Both the position numbers and the translations under genes were made by a program. Below the pieces are notes generated by a model. That model was not told the DNA's origin and ran no database searches. It worked only from the letters and a program-made list of their open reading frames with translations. From Hyphomicrobiales bacterium (GTDB lineage: Bacteria; Pseudomonadota; Alphaproteobacteria; Rhizobiales; Xanthobacteraceae), in assembly GCA_017305665.1 (NCBI GenBank), contig JAFKKH010000012.1, positions 304,141 to 368,140 on the forward strand: a stretch of DNA of 64,000 nt. Direction: 5' to 3'. How positions within the stretch are numbered: the first letter of the stretch is position 1; each line of letters opens with the position of its first letter. Positions 42,840 to 49,151 of this stretch are shown here, piece after piece.

Positions 42840-42905
42840 GCCGGTCTCCTGTCTGGTGGTTCGCTTTGTCCCGGACAGGTGTAGCCGGCCGCGCCGCGTG
42901 GCGAC

Positions 42906-42919
42906 GTGATCCAGATCAC
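42906..42919. promoter_or_regulatory. CRP/FNR/FixK-like palindrome between two GG peptides
   Basis: GTGATCCAGATCAC; GTGA-N6-TCAC, with the TGATC-N2-GATCA core of FNR/FixK sites. It lies 67 bp before peptide 1 and 77 bp before peptide 2. Confidence 0.65.
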
Positions 42920-42996
42920 AGCCGCCGCTTCGTTCGCCGGGCAGGGTGCGTTCACGGTCGACAACGCCGCCGCAACCCTCACCACGGAGAACGATC

Positions 42997-43188
42997 ATGC
43001 CCACGATTCAGGACGATACCGCCGCGATCCGCCAACTGACGGGCGCCGAGCTCGACGCTGTCAGCGGCGGCGAGATTCCGCTGCGCGGATACGGTCCGCC
43101 GCGCCTCAACATCTCGCCCTTCTCGGTGAATGCGCCGCTCGATCCCGCCTGGGAATTGCGCGGCTTGCCGCCGCAGCCTCCCGGCTGA
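42997..43188 (+). CDS. double-glycine leader peptide 2
   Basis: 63 residues, ATG 42997 with ACGGAGAACGATC upstream. Leader AIRQLTGAELDAVSGG, then a mature part EIPLRGYGPPRLNISPFSVN, rich in Pro and aromatic/Leu residues. The core (VSGG) matches peptide 1 and the peptides at 45 kb. A hairpin terminator follows (43208-43244). Confidence 0.82.
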   Translation: MPTIQDDTAAIRQLTGAELDAVSGGEIPLRGYGPPRLNISPFSVNAPLDPAWELRGLPPQPPG

Positions 43189-43207
43189 CCCGTCCTGTGC
43201 GGTTCCA

Positions 43208-43244
43208 GGGCCGGCGGCCATGCCGGCTCCGGCCCGAAAGTTTT
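43208..43244 (+). terminator. terminator after GG peptide 2
   Basis: Stem GGGCCGG / CCGGCCC with an inner GCCGGC-like hairpin, then GAAAGTTTT. Confidence 0.7.
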
Positions 43245-43301
43245 GATTAAGATTCACCGCTCATTCTACGCAAACTTTGTATGCGTACCGGGAGAATGCC
43301 C

Positions 43302-43403
43302 ATGCTGACCACCGAACCTGGTTTGGCCCGGAATTTTCTGAACATCGCGTTCGCCGGCTTCGGCGTGCTGGTCGCAGTGCTGATAGCGGTAGCGCTGGCC
43401 TGA
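43302..43403 (+). CDS. 33-residue single-span membrane peptide
   Basis: Reads MLTTEPGLARNFLNIAFAGF and ends with GVLVAVLIAVALA. GGGAG ribosome site 7 bp upstream; the ATG at 43296 is too close to it. One transmembrane helix with a short N-terminus. Small membrane peptides of this kind often modulate larger membrane complexes; no partner is suggested here. It sits within the small-gene island. Confidence 0.65.
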   Translation: MLTTEPGLARNFLNIAFAGFGVLVAVLIAVALA

Positions 43404-43485
43404 TATCCCGCGCGATACTCGGCCCAGACGAGGGCCGGGACACCCCGGTCAGGGATGCCGCGGCTCAACCGACTGGAACGACGAC

Positions 43486-43938
43486 GTGAGTGACAATAGC
43501 GGCGCGGACAAAGGGTTGCTGGCGCTGATCCAGGGCGTTCTGGGCACGCGCCATAGCACGCCATCGCCAGAACCCGAACTGCCCCGCGACGAGCCGCAGC
43601 AGGAACAGGCTCCGGCCGAAGCCGCCGAGCCGCCTCAGGAGGCCGAGAGCCCGGCGGCGGAGACCGTCGCCGTGACTGAGCCGGATCGTCCGGCCGAAAC
43701 CTACGACCGCCGCAAAACCGCGGACGAACTGGCTGGCATCATCCTGAAAGCCCTGCAGACGCTCGACGGGGCACCGGCGAGCGGGTTTGTCGTCACGGTT
43801 TACGGTGGCAATCCCTGGAATGCGATGCTGACGATCAAGCCGGACGCCGGCCCGATCGCCGACCCAGGCCTATGGCGGGCACGCGTCCGCGAAATGGCAG
43901 TGCGGCTGCGACAGGATTTCGACCTGTCAGACGGCTAG
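43486..43938 (+). CDS. conserved hypothetical protein
   Basis: 150 residues from GTG 43486. The N-terminal half is acidic and Pro/Glu/Ala rich (disordered), the C-terminal half compact: RKTADELAGIILKALQTLDG, SGFVVTVYGGNPWNAMLTIK and LWRARVREMAVRLRQDFDL. The globular part may be an alpha/beta domain of unknown family. No strong ribosome site for the GTG. Cytosolic. Confidence 0.65.
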   Translation: MSDNSGADKGLLALIQGVLGTRHSTPSPEPELPRDEPQQEQAPAEAAEPPQEAESPAAETVAVTEPDRPAETYDRRKTADELAGIILKALQTLDGAPASGFVVTVYGGNPWNAMLTIKPDAGPIADPGLWRARVREMAVRLRQDFDLSDG

Positions 43939-44011
43939 GGCCTGCTTTCGATTTGAAATTCCCGAAGGGCGCGAAAGCGGCCCGAGGGCCGCGAAGGCGG
44001 GGCCGTCCGTG

Positions 44012-44101
44012 TTACGGACGCGACCAGTAACCATCCAGCGCGTGAGCCAGGAAAATGCCGGCGCTCATGACTCCGAAGACAGCGGTAATGGTATCCAACA
44101 T
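44012..44101 (-). CDS. 29-residue membrane peptide
   Basis: Reads MLDTITAVFGVMSAGIFLAH and ALDGYWSRP. AGGACG 9 bp upstream of the ATG at 44101. One hydrophobic span plus a short aromatic tail. Likely a genuine small membrane protein of the family seen in related genomes (AGIFLAHALD-type, from memory); no function known. Confidence 0.55.
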   Translation of the reverse strand: MLDTITAVFGVMSAGIFLAHALDGYWSRP

Positions 44102-44226
44102 TGCGGTTCGTCCTGTACCCAGCGCGTTCAGCAAACGGCAAACCGGACTGCACAGTCAAAATGAATCTCGCGAGCTGGCCGACTCCATTCCGTGTTGATG
44201 ATTCCGCGCAACACATCGGCCAGAGG

Positions 44227-44499
44227 TTAATGGCCGAGTGCCTGGGATGAACGGCGATCAATCGGGCGGGTGCGTGGGCTCGCAGGCTGCGGCCCGGCCT
44301 GCTTCGGCTTGATCGGCGATTCCACGTGGCTTGGCGTGACCTCGGCACCGGCGTCCCGAACCTTGTGGACGGTCGTACCGGTCGGCGCGGTGGGCCGCTG
44401 GCTGGGAAACAGGCTGGTGTGGTCGGTCACGAACAGCGTCCCTGCGGAAACGATGGCGATGATCGCCACAATCGTGGCGGGCTTGCGCAGAAGATTCAC
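44227..44499 (-). CDS. hypothetical exported protein
   Basis: 90 residues from a GTG at 44499. N-terminal signal/anchor RKPATIVAIIAIVSAGTLFV, then a Pro/Thr/Gln-rich tail (SLFPSQRPTAPTGTTVHKVR, SPIKPKQAGPQPASPRTRP). No ribosome site is obvious for the GTG, which lowers confidence. A single-pass periplasm-facing protein if real. Confidence 0.5.
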   Translation of the reverse strand: MNLLRKPATIVAIIAIVSAGTLFVTDHTSLFPSQRPTAPTGTTVHKVRDAGAEVTPSHVESPIKPKQAGPQPASPRTRPIDRRSSQALGH

Positions 44500-44570
44500 C
44501 TGCGAGCAACGTCTGCGGCTATCGTGGCGTTCCGGTATGGCCTCGCCCGAAAAAGAGAGGTTCGCGCCTG

Positions 44571-44747
44571 TCAGGCGGCGCGCGCGGCCTGGAGCTGACG
44601 GCGCAACTTCGCGGCCTGTATGCGCAGTTTCTTCGCCAGGCTGGTGTTGTAGAGCCGCGCCTCGGGATCGGTAGCGAGGTCGGCAATCAACTGGCTTTCG
44701 AGGCTGCGGGCTTCGAGCTGTTCGATGCGGTTCTGTAAATCGGTCAT
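44571..44747 (-). CDS. 58-residue coiled-coil protein
   Basis: ATG 44747 with AAGGAGCC upstream. MTDLQNRIEQLEARSLESQL is followed by IADLATDPEARLYNTSLAKK and LRIQAAKLRRQLQAARAA, helical throughout with heptad-like hydrophobic spacing. The 5' leader contains TTGCGCTCCCGCC, whose GCUCC can pair with the SD (see the leader feature). Probably a cytosolic stress or chaperone-like small protein. Family not recognised. Confidence 0.7.
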   Translation of the reverse strand: MTDLQNRIEQLEARSLESQLIADLATDPEARLYNTSLAKKLRIQAAKLRRQLQAARAA

Positions 44748-44750
44748 GGC

Positions 44751-44786
44751 CGGCTCCTTCCTTACCTGAATGGGCGGGAGCGCAAA
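44751..44786 (-). promoter_or_regulatory. SD-sequestering leader of the 58-residue gene
   Basis: On the minus strand UUUGCGCUCCCGCC is followed, after 13 nt, by AAGGAGCC. GCUCC (plus 44777-44781) can pair with GGAGC (plus 44753-44757). Weaker than the two leaders at 45.8 and 46.8 kb but with the same sequence start. Confidence 0.5.
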
Positions 44787-44840
44787 CGGTCCCTCTGTAG
44801 AGAACGGCGATGATTGAACTATGCGCCGGACGGCCGGAAA

Positions 44841-44864
44841 GTTCTGTCCACTAGTGGACAGAAC
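44841..44864. promoter_or_regulatory. 24-bp perfect palindrome
   Basis: GTTCTGTCCACT followed directly by its exact complement. It lies 94 bp upstream of the 58-residue gene, between that gene and a terminator. The CTGTCC/GGACAG arms recall lux-box-type sites of LuxR regulators in this family, but LuxR binding is a guess. The perfect length makes chance unlikely. Confidence 0.65.
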
Positions 44865-44929
44865 GGCTGCGGCTTTTGGTCGGCGCCAACATGCGGAAAC
44901 CGGGAACGGCAGAGGCAGGAACGGCAGAG

Positions 44930-44956
44930 AAAAGGCCGCCACACGGCGGCCTTTTT
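44930..44956. terminator. hairpin terminator for the GG peptide operon
   Basis: Perfect 10-bp stem AAAGGCCGCC / GGCGGCCTTT with a 4-nt loop and T5; oriented to end the minus-strand peptide genes and also usable from the other side. Confidence 0.85.
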
Positions 44957-44979
44957 GTGGTTCTCCGCCCGCCGCGGGA

Positions 44980-45159
44980 TCAGACGTAAACGATCACCGG
45001 TGTGGGATCGACCGGGATGGTCGGACCGGTCGAGGGCGGGAAGGGAAACAGCGGACCCTTGCCCACATGCAGCGACAGGCCGCCTGCGACGGCATCGATC
45101 TCGCCATCGTCGAGAATGCGGATCCGGTCGGCAAAATCGCGGGTGTTGAATTCGGTCAT
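44980..45159 (-). CDS. double-glycine leader peptide 3
   Basis: 59 residues, ATG 45159 with AGGAGACGACA upstream. The leader includes RIRILDDGEIDAVAGG, then LSLHVGKGPLFPFPPS and a Pro/Thr/Ile-rich C-terminus (PTIPVDPTPVIVYV). The E-I-D-A-V-[S/A]-G-G site matches peptide 4 and peptides 1-2. Just 65 bp downstream of peptide 4 and probably in one operon. Confidence 0.82.
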   Translation of the reverse strand: MTEFNTRDFADRIRILDDGEIDAVAGGLSLHVGKGPLFPFPPSTGPTIPVDPTPVIVYV

Positions 45160-45224
45160 TGTCGTCTCCTGTACAAGGCGGGGCGGGGACTGTTCCCGCC
45201 ACCTCTGGTTACTTGTCGCTGGGA

Positions 45225-45392
45225 TTACTTGCCGCCGGCCCTGGCCGCCTTGGTCGCTGCGATCGCGTTGTCGACAGCGGTATCGATCAGCATCAGGCCG
45301 CCGATGATGATGGCTGCGTCCGACAGGGACACCGCGCCGCCGCTGACGGCGTCGATCTCGTTGACGTCAAGTTCGCGCACTTCGTTGGTCAT
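45225..45392 (-). CDS. double-glycine leader peptide 4
   Basis: 55 residues, ATG 45392 with AGGAGCGAGAC upstream. Leader EVRELDVNEIDAVSGG, then a hydrophobic AVSLSDAAIIIGGLMLIDTA and NAIAATKAARAGGK. The mature part looks like a class II bacteriocin-style membrane-active peptide, or a hydrophobic substrate for a dedicated exporter. The GTGA-N6-TCAC palindrome lies 83 bp upstream. Confidence 0.85.
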   Translation of the reverse strand: MTNEVRELDVNEIDAVSGGAVSLSDAAIIIGGLMLIDTAVDNAIAATKAARAGGK

Positions 45393-45474
45393 GTCTCGCT
45401 CCTGCTGTGCTTGCGGGGGACCATTCCCTTCATCCGCTGGTCGCAGGAGTAGGCGGTGGCGTTCGCCGCCGCCG

Positions 45475-45488
45475 TGATGGAAGTCACA
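45475..45488. promoter_or_regulatory. CRP/FNR-like palindrome before GG peptide operon
   Basis: GTGATGGAAGTCAC; GTGA-N6-TCAC (inner bases not symmetric) 83 bp upstream of peptide 4. Confidence 0.55.
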
Positions 45489-45586
45489 CCGCAAGAAGAG
45501 ACCGGCCGCAAGGACGGCGTTCCGATGTGAGCGTCCTCACACGTCGCGAGCCGAGAGCTTTGACCAAATCGCCGCCTGGGCGGCCG

Positions 45587-45787
45587 TCACACTGGCGTTT
45601 GCAATCCGGACGAATTCACCCAGCCGTCGAGATGCGCTGCCGTGTCGGCTTGACGGGCCTTCCTGAGCAGCTCGTCGCGCGCCGCGCTATCCGGCATTTC
45701 GTCGGCCTTCTGGCGCGCCTCAGCCGCAAACTCGGAAAGACGATCCTGAAATGATTTTGTCTGTTTGAAACGATGCCGATGCTGCAT
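45587..45787 (-). CDS. small protein with FKQTKS motif (paralogue 1)
   Basis: 66 residues, ATG 45787 with AAAGGAGCAGCGCC upstream. Sequence starts MQHRHRFKQTKSFQDRLSEF and continues with AAEARQKADEMPDSAARDEL, then RKARQADTAAHLDGWVNSS. It is helical and charged. The protein at 46564-46764 is clearly a paralogue. Probably cytosolic. The leader holds an SD-sequestering hairpin and a CATCACCG hairpin. Confidence 0.78.
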   Translation of the reverse strand: MQHRHRFKQTKSFQDRLSEFAAEARQKADEMPDSAARDELLRKARQADTAAHLDGWVNSSGLQTPV

Positions 45788-45873
45788 GGCGCTGCTCCTT
45801 TCGCTTCGAAGAAGGCGGGAGCGCAATTGGCGTTCTCATCACCGATGGATACCCTTTGGGACGCGCGGTGATG
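45788..45873 (-). promoter_or_regulatory. structured leader A: CATCACCG hairpin plus SD-pairing stem
   Basis: On the minus strand, CATCACCG ... CGGTGATG forms an 8-bp stem (plus 45866-45873 with 45837-45844). Then GAGAACGCCAATTGCGCTCC ... GGAGC pairs over the SD (plus 45818-45822 with 45794-45798), with an inner CUUC/GAAG. Compatible with an RNA thermometer or other translation switch. Confidence 0.6.
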
Positions 45874-45998
45874 GGAGAAGTGTGGACCCTTCGTCGTCGG
45901 TGCGCCAGTCACTTATTGACGATTGCGAAGGGACCGACTGCGGAGGTCGGCTTTTGGAATTTAGACGCCGGGGGAGCGCCTCACTGAGGCCAGCGGCC

Positions 45999-46106
45999 TT
46001 ATAGCCTGGATACCAAAAGACCCACAAACGCGATCAGCGAAGCGGTGCCTAAGGTCATAACAACCAGGGCCCGCTCGCTGCGGGCTTGCAGATCATTGTC
46101 ATCCAT
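45999..46106 (-). CDS. 35-residue membrane peptide
   Basis: Reads MDDNDLQARSERALVVMTLG, then TASLIAFVGLLVSRL. GAGACGG just before the ATG. Charged N-terminus and one hydrophobic C-terminal span, a plausible tail-anchored peptide. No homologue recognised. Confidence 0.5.
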   Translation of the reverse strand: MDDNDLQARSERALVVMTLGTASLIAFVGLLVSRL

Positions 46107-46215
46107 CCGTCTCTAACGCGAGTGTCCTCATTTTGTTTCAGATGAGGAGCAAGTTGAGATGTTTGTTTCGGCGCGTCGATGTTCCATACAGGTGCTTGGC
46201 GTTGGGGATCCTGGA

Positions 46216-46536
46216 ATGAAAACGACGTTCGCGTTTTTTGGTGCCGCTCTCGCCGAGATCGCAGGCTGCTTCGCGTTTTGGGCATGGCTGCGGTTGGGCA
46301 AGCCGGCCTGGCTGATCGCCCCGGGGATCGCATCGCTGATCCTGTTCGCCTACCTGCTGACGCTTGTGGACAGCGCGGCTGCCGGCCGGGCCTATGCGAC
46401 CTACGGCGGAATCTACATCCTGTCGTCGATCGCATGGCTTTGGCTGGTGGAAGGGGTGAGGCCGGACCGCTGGGACATCACTGGCGCAGCGCTCTGTCTG
46501 ATCGGCGCGGCCGTGATCATTGCCGGCCCGCGCTGA
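46216..46536 (+). CDS. YnfA/UPF0060 family membrane protein
   Basis: 106 residues, ATG 46216. Four transmembrane helices. Family signature [17 protein letters not shown] (usually 'AEIxGCYxxxxWLR'), [20 protein letters not shown] and [21 protein letters not shown]0060/YnfA belongs to the SMR-like small membrane proteins; proposed roles are efflux or stress-linked. The only conserved large-family gene in the small-gene island. Confidence 0.92.
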   Translation: MKTTFAFFGAALAEIAGCFAFWAWLRLGKPAWLIAPGIASLILFAYLLTLVDSAAAGRAYATYGGIYILSSIAWLWLVEGVRPDRWDITGAALCLIGAAVIIAGPR

Positions 46537-46563
46537 AAGCAACGAAGACGAAGGCACGCTTGC

Positions 46564-46764
46564 TTATTTTGGCGGCTGCAATTCGCGGGAGTTTGCCCAT
46601 CCGTCGATCGCGGCGGCGGTCTCGGCCCGCCGCATTTTTCTTTCCAATTCATCGCGCTCAAGGCCGGGGGCCATATTCTCCGTTTTCTGTCGCAGGGCCG
46701 CAGTGAAAGCGGCAAGCCGCTCCCTGAGCGATTTTGTCTGTTTGAAACGACGCCGTTCTGACAT
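46564..46764 (-). CDS. small protein with FKQTKS motif (paralogue 2)
   Basis: 66 residues, ATG 46764 with AAGGAGCGCGCC upstream. MSERRRFKQTKSLRERLAAF, then TAALRQKTENMAPGLERDEL and ERKMRRAETAAAIDGWANSR. Aligns end to end with the protein at 45587-45787 (R-x-FKQTKS-x2-[D/E]RL-x2-F ... RDEL-x-[R/K]K-x-R-x-A-[D/E]-TAA-x2-DGW-x-NS). Preceded by the strongest of the structured leaders and an EcfG-like promoter. Confidence 0.8.
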   Translation of the reverse strand: MSERRRFKQTKSLRERLAAFTAALRQKTENMAPGLERDELERKMRRAETAAAIDGWANSRELQPPK

Positions 46765-46847
46765 GGCGCGCTCCTTCCACTGGAGGAAGGCGGGAGCGCA
46801 ATCGGGCGTTCTCATCACCGATGAGTACCTGGAGCCGTGCGGTGATG
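46765..46847 (-). promoter_or_regulatory. structured leader B: CATCACCG hairpin plus SD-pairing stem
   Basis: GCGCTCC (plus 46793-46799) pairs perfectly with GGAGCGC (plus 46768-46774), a 7-bp stem that includes the SD, with an inner 5-bp CTTCC/GGAAG stem. Upstream, an 8-bp CATCACCG/CGGTGATG stem (plus 46840-46847 with 46813-46820) starts about where transcription should begin. Confidence 0.7.
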
Positions 46848-46853
46848 CGGATT

Positions 46854-46877
46854 AACGTATCGCGGCCTGGATAGTTC
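46854..46877 (-). promoter_or_regulatory. EcfG-like promoter B
   Basis: On the minus strand TGAAC-N16-CGTT (GAAC at plus 46874-46877, CGTT at 46854-46857). The general-stress EcfG consensus is GGAAC-N16-17-CGTT; only the first G differs. Confidence 0.5.
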
Positions 46878-46934
46878 AGAGAACAATCAGGCCGCTGTTT
46901 GGCACCGGAATGGATTTGTAACGAAGAGGCGGCC

Positions 46935-47120
46935 TTACGGGCGAGGCGGGAGCGGCTGCCGTGATGGCTCAACATTCCGACTGGGATCTGTCTCCCGCGT
47001 AGGAGATAAAGGTCGTGCTGTGTCAGGAACCCTGTTGCCGCGCGTCATCCAGGCAGCGAGGCGTTGAAGGCTTCTTTGCCACGCGCTTACCGAGGGCTCT
47101 GCTGGCAGCTCGTCATCCAT
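46935..47120 (-). CDS. 61-residue basic/Pro-rich hypothetical protein
   Basis: ATG 47120 with AGGA 7 bp upstream. MDDELPAEPSVSAWQRSLQR, then LAAWMTRGNRVPDTARPLSP and a Pro/Arg/Glu-rich tail. Disordered apart from the N-terminal helix. A full copy of the CATCACCG hairpin and EcfG-like promoter lies upstream, which is the main reason to believe it. Confidence 0.5.
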   Translation of the reverse strand: MDDELPAEPSVSAWQRSLQRLAAWMTRGNRVPDTARPLSPTRETDPSRNVEPSRQPLPPRP

Positions 47121-47203
47121 CGTGCGATCCTAGGGAGGTAACGATTTAGGATTGGTTGCGGCCTTCTGCTGCGGGCTGGAGTTGGCCCATGCGCCTGCGT
47201 TCT

Positions 47204-47239
47204 CATCACCGATGAACGACCTGGAATCGGGCGGTGATG
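47204..47239 (-). promoter_or_regulatory. structured leader C: CATCACCG hairpin
   Basis: 8-bp stem CATCACCG/CGGTGATG (plus 47232-47239 with 47204-47211), followed on the minus strand by GAGAACGC as in leaders A and B. It lacks the SD-pairing stem. Confidence 0.6.
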
Positions 47240-47246
47240 CCGGACT

Positions 47247-47270
47247 AACGTATCGCGGCCTAGATGGTTC
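47247..47270 (-). promoter_or_regulatory. EcfG-like promoter C
   Basis: TGAAC-N16-CGTT on the minus strand (GAAC at plus 47267-47270, CGTT at 47247-47250), spacer almost identical to promoter B (AGGCCGCGATA shared). Confidence 0.5.
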
Positions 47271-47328
47271 AGAGAACAAATCGGGCCAACTGCCGGGATT
47301 GATTATTGAGGCGGCCGGAGAACTGGAC

Positions 47329-47478
47329 ATGCCAAACTGGATTCTAGCGCCGATCTGCCTTGCCGCCCTTGTCGGTTTTATCTGGTTTGCATTCAGACAA
47401 GGCTTGAGTGTGAAGCCGGACCGACACAACCGCGATCATTGGGATCGTTTTGGCGGGCCTCCACATAATCAAAACTGA
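47329..47478 (+). CDS. 49-residue membrane protein
   Basis: ATG 47329 with GGAGAA 8 bp upstream. MPNWILAPICLAALVGFIWF is one transmembrane helix, then AFRQGLSVKPDRHNRDHWDR as a charged cytosolic or periplasmic tail. No family recognised. Confidence 0.6.
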   Translation: MPNWILAPICLAALVGFIWFAFRQGLSVKPDRHNRDHWDRFGGPPHNQN

Positions 47479-47548
47479 AATTAGGACACTCCCAAATTTA
47501 AACTAGGACACTTGGGGTCAAATACGGATAGTACCCCGTCTTTTAAAA

Positions 47549-47563
47549 GAACATATTGCGAAC
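47549..47563. promoter_or_regulatory. LexA SOS box of recA
   Basis: GAAC-ATATTGC-GAAC, the exact alphaproteobacterial LexA box, followed 5 nt later by another GAAC. Located 92 bp before the recA start. Confidence 0.9.
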
Positions 47564-47654
47564 TTAGAACAAATAGGGTACATTGGTTCCATTAGGCGAT
47601 TCCGAGCCGTTCGTTGTCCGCCCGGCGAATCCCGTTCATAAGGAGCCCGACCCA

Positions 47655-48740
<1,086 letters not shown>

Positions 48741-48746
48741 GGTTTG

Positions 48747-48818
48747 GAGCATGATCCCGACCCGAAGGGCCGCGTCCACGCAAAGTGGAAACCGGTTTTC
48801 GGATAGGATCATGCGCTC
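48747..48818. repeat. palindromic repeat after recA
   Basis: GAGCATGATCC ... GGATCATGCGCTC, with an inner GGAAACCGGTTTTC hairpin; a well-known rhizobial intergenic repeat type. It may form the recA terminator. Confidence 0.75.
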
Positions 48819-49020
48819 TCAAAATTAAGTTTCGAAGCCCGGCCGCGTTCATTGGCCGGGTCGGTGCGATCCGGAAAAGACGGGAATCCTTTTCGGGAAG
48901 CGTACGTCGCACCTTTCGGAAGCGAAGCGGGCGTTGTGGATGTTGAGTTGCCGACATCCCCAGCGCCCGATTTGTTTTTGATGTGCTAACTCGATGAGAC
49001 CCGTCATCCTTCCACAACAG

Positions 49021-49141
49021 CCGTCATCCTGAGGTGCGAGCCGCGCTTGCGGCGAGCCTCGAAGGATGAGGCTAAGTGCACTTCATTCCACATCCTTCGA
49101 GGCGCAATGGCTTCGCCGTCGCGCACCTCAGGATGACGGCA
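49021..49141. repeat. palindromic repeat before gcvP stop
   Basis: GTCATCCTGAGGTGCGAG ... CGCACCTCAGGATGAC, a 120-bp inverted pair including GCCTCGAAGGATG units; same family as 23129-23226. The rest of the 410-bp gap (48741-49151) shows no gene. Confidence 0.75.
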
Positions 49142-49151
49142 ATCCTTGCCC

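Noticed and set aside
47152-47478. 108-codon version of the 49-residue membrane protein
   Set aside because: The upstream part reads through the repeated hairpin and EcfG-like promoter of the opposite strand; ATG 47329 has a ribosome site.
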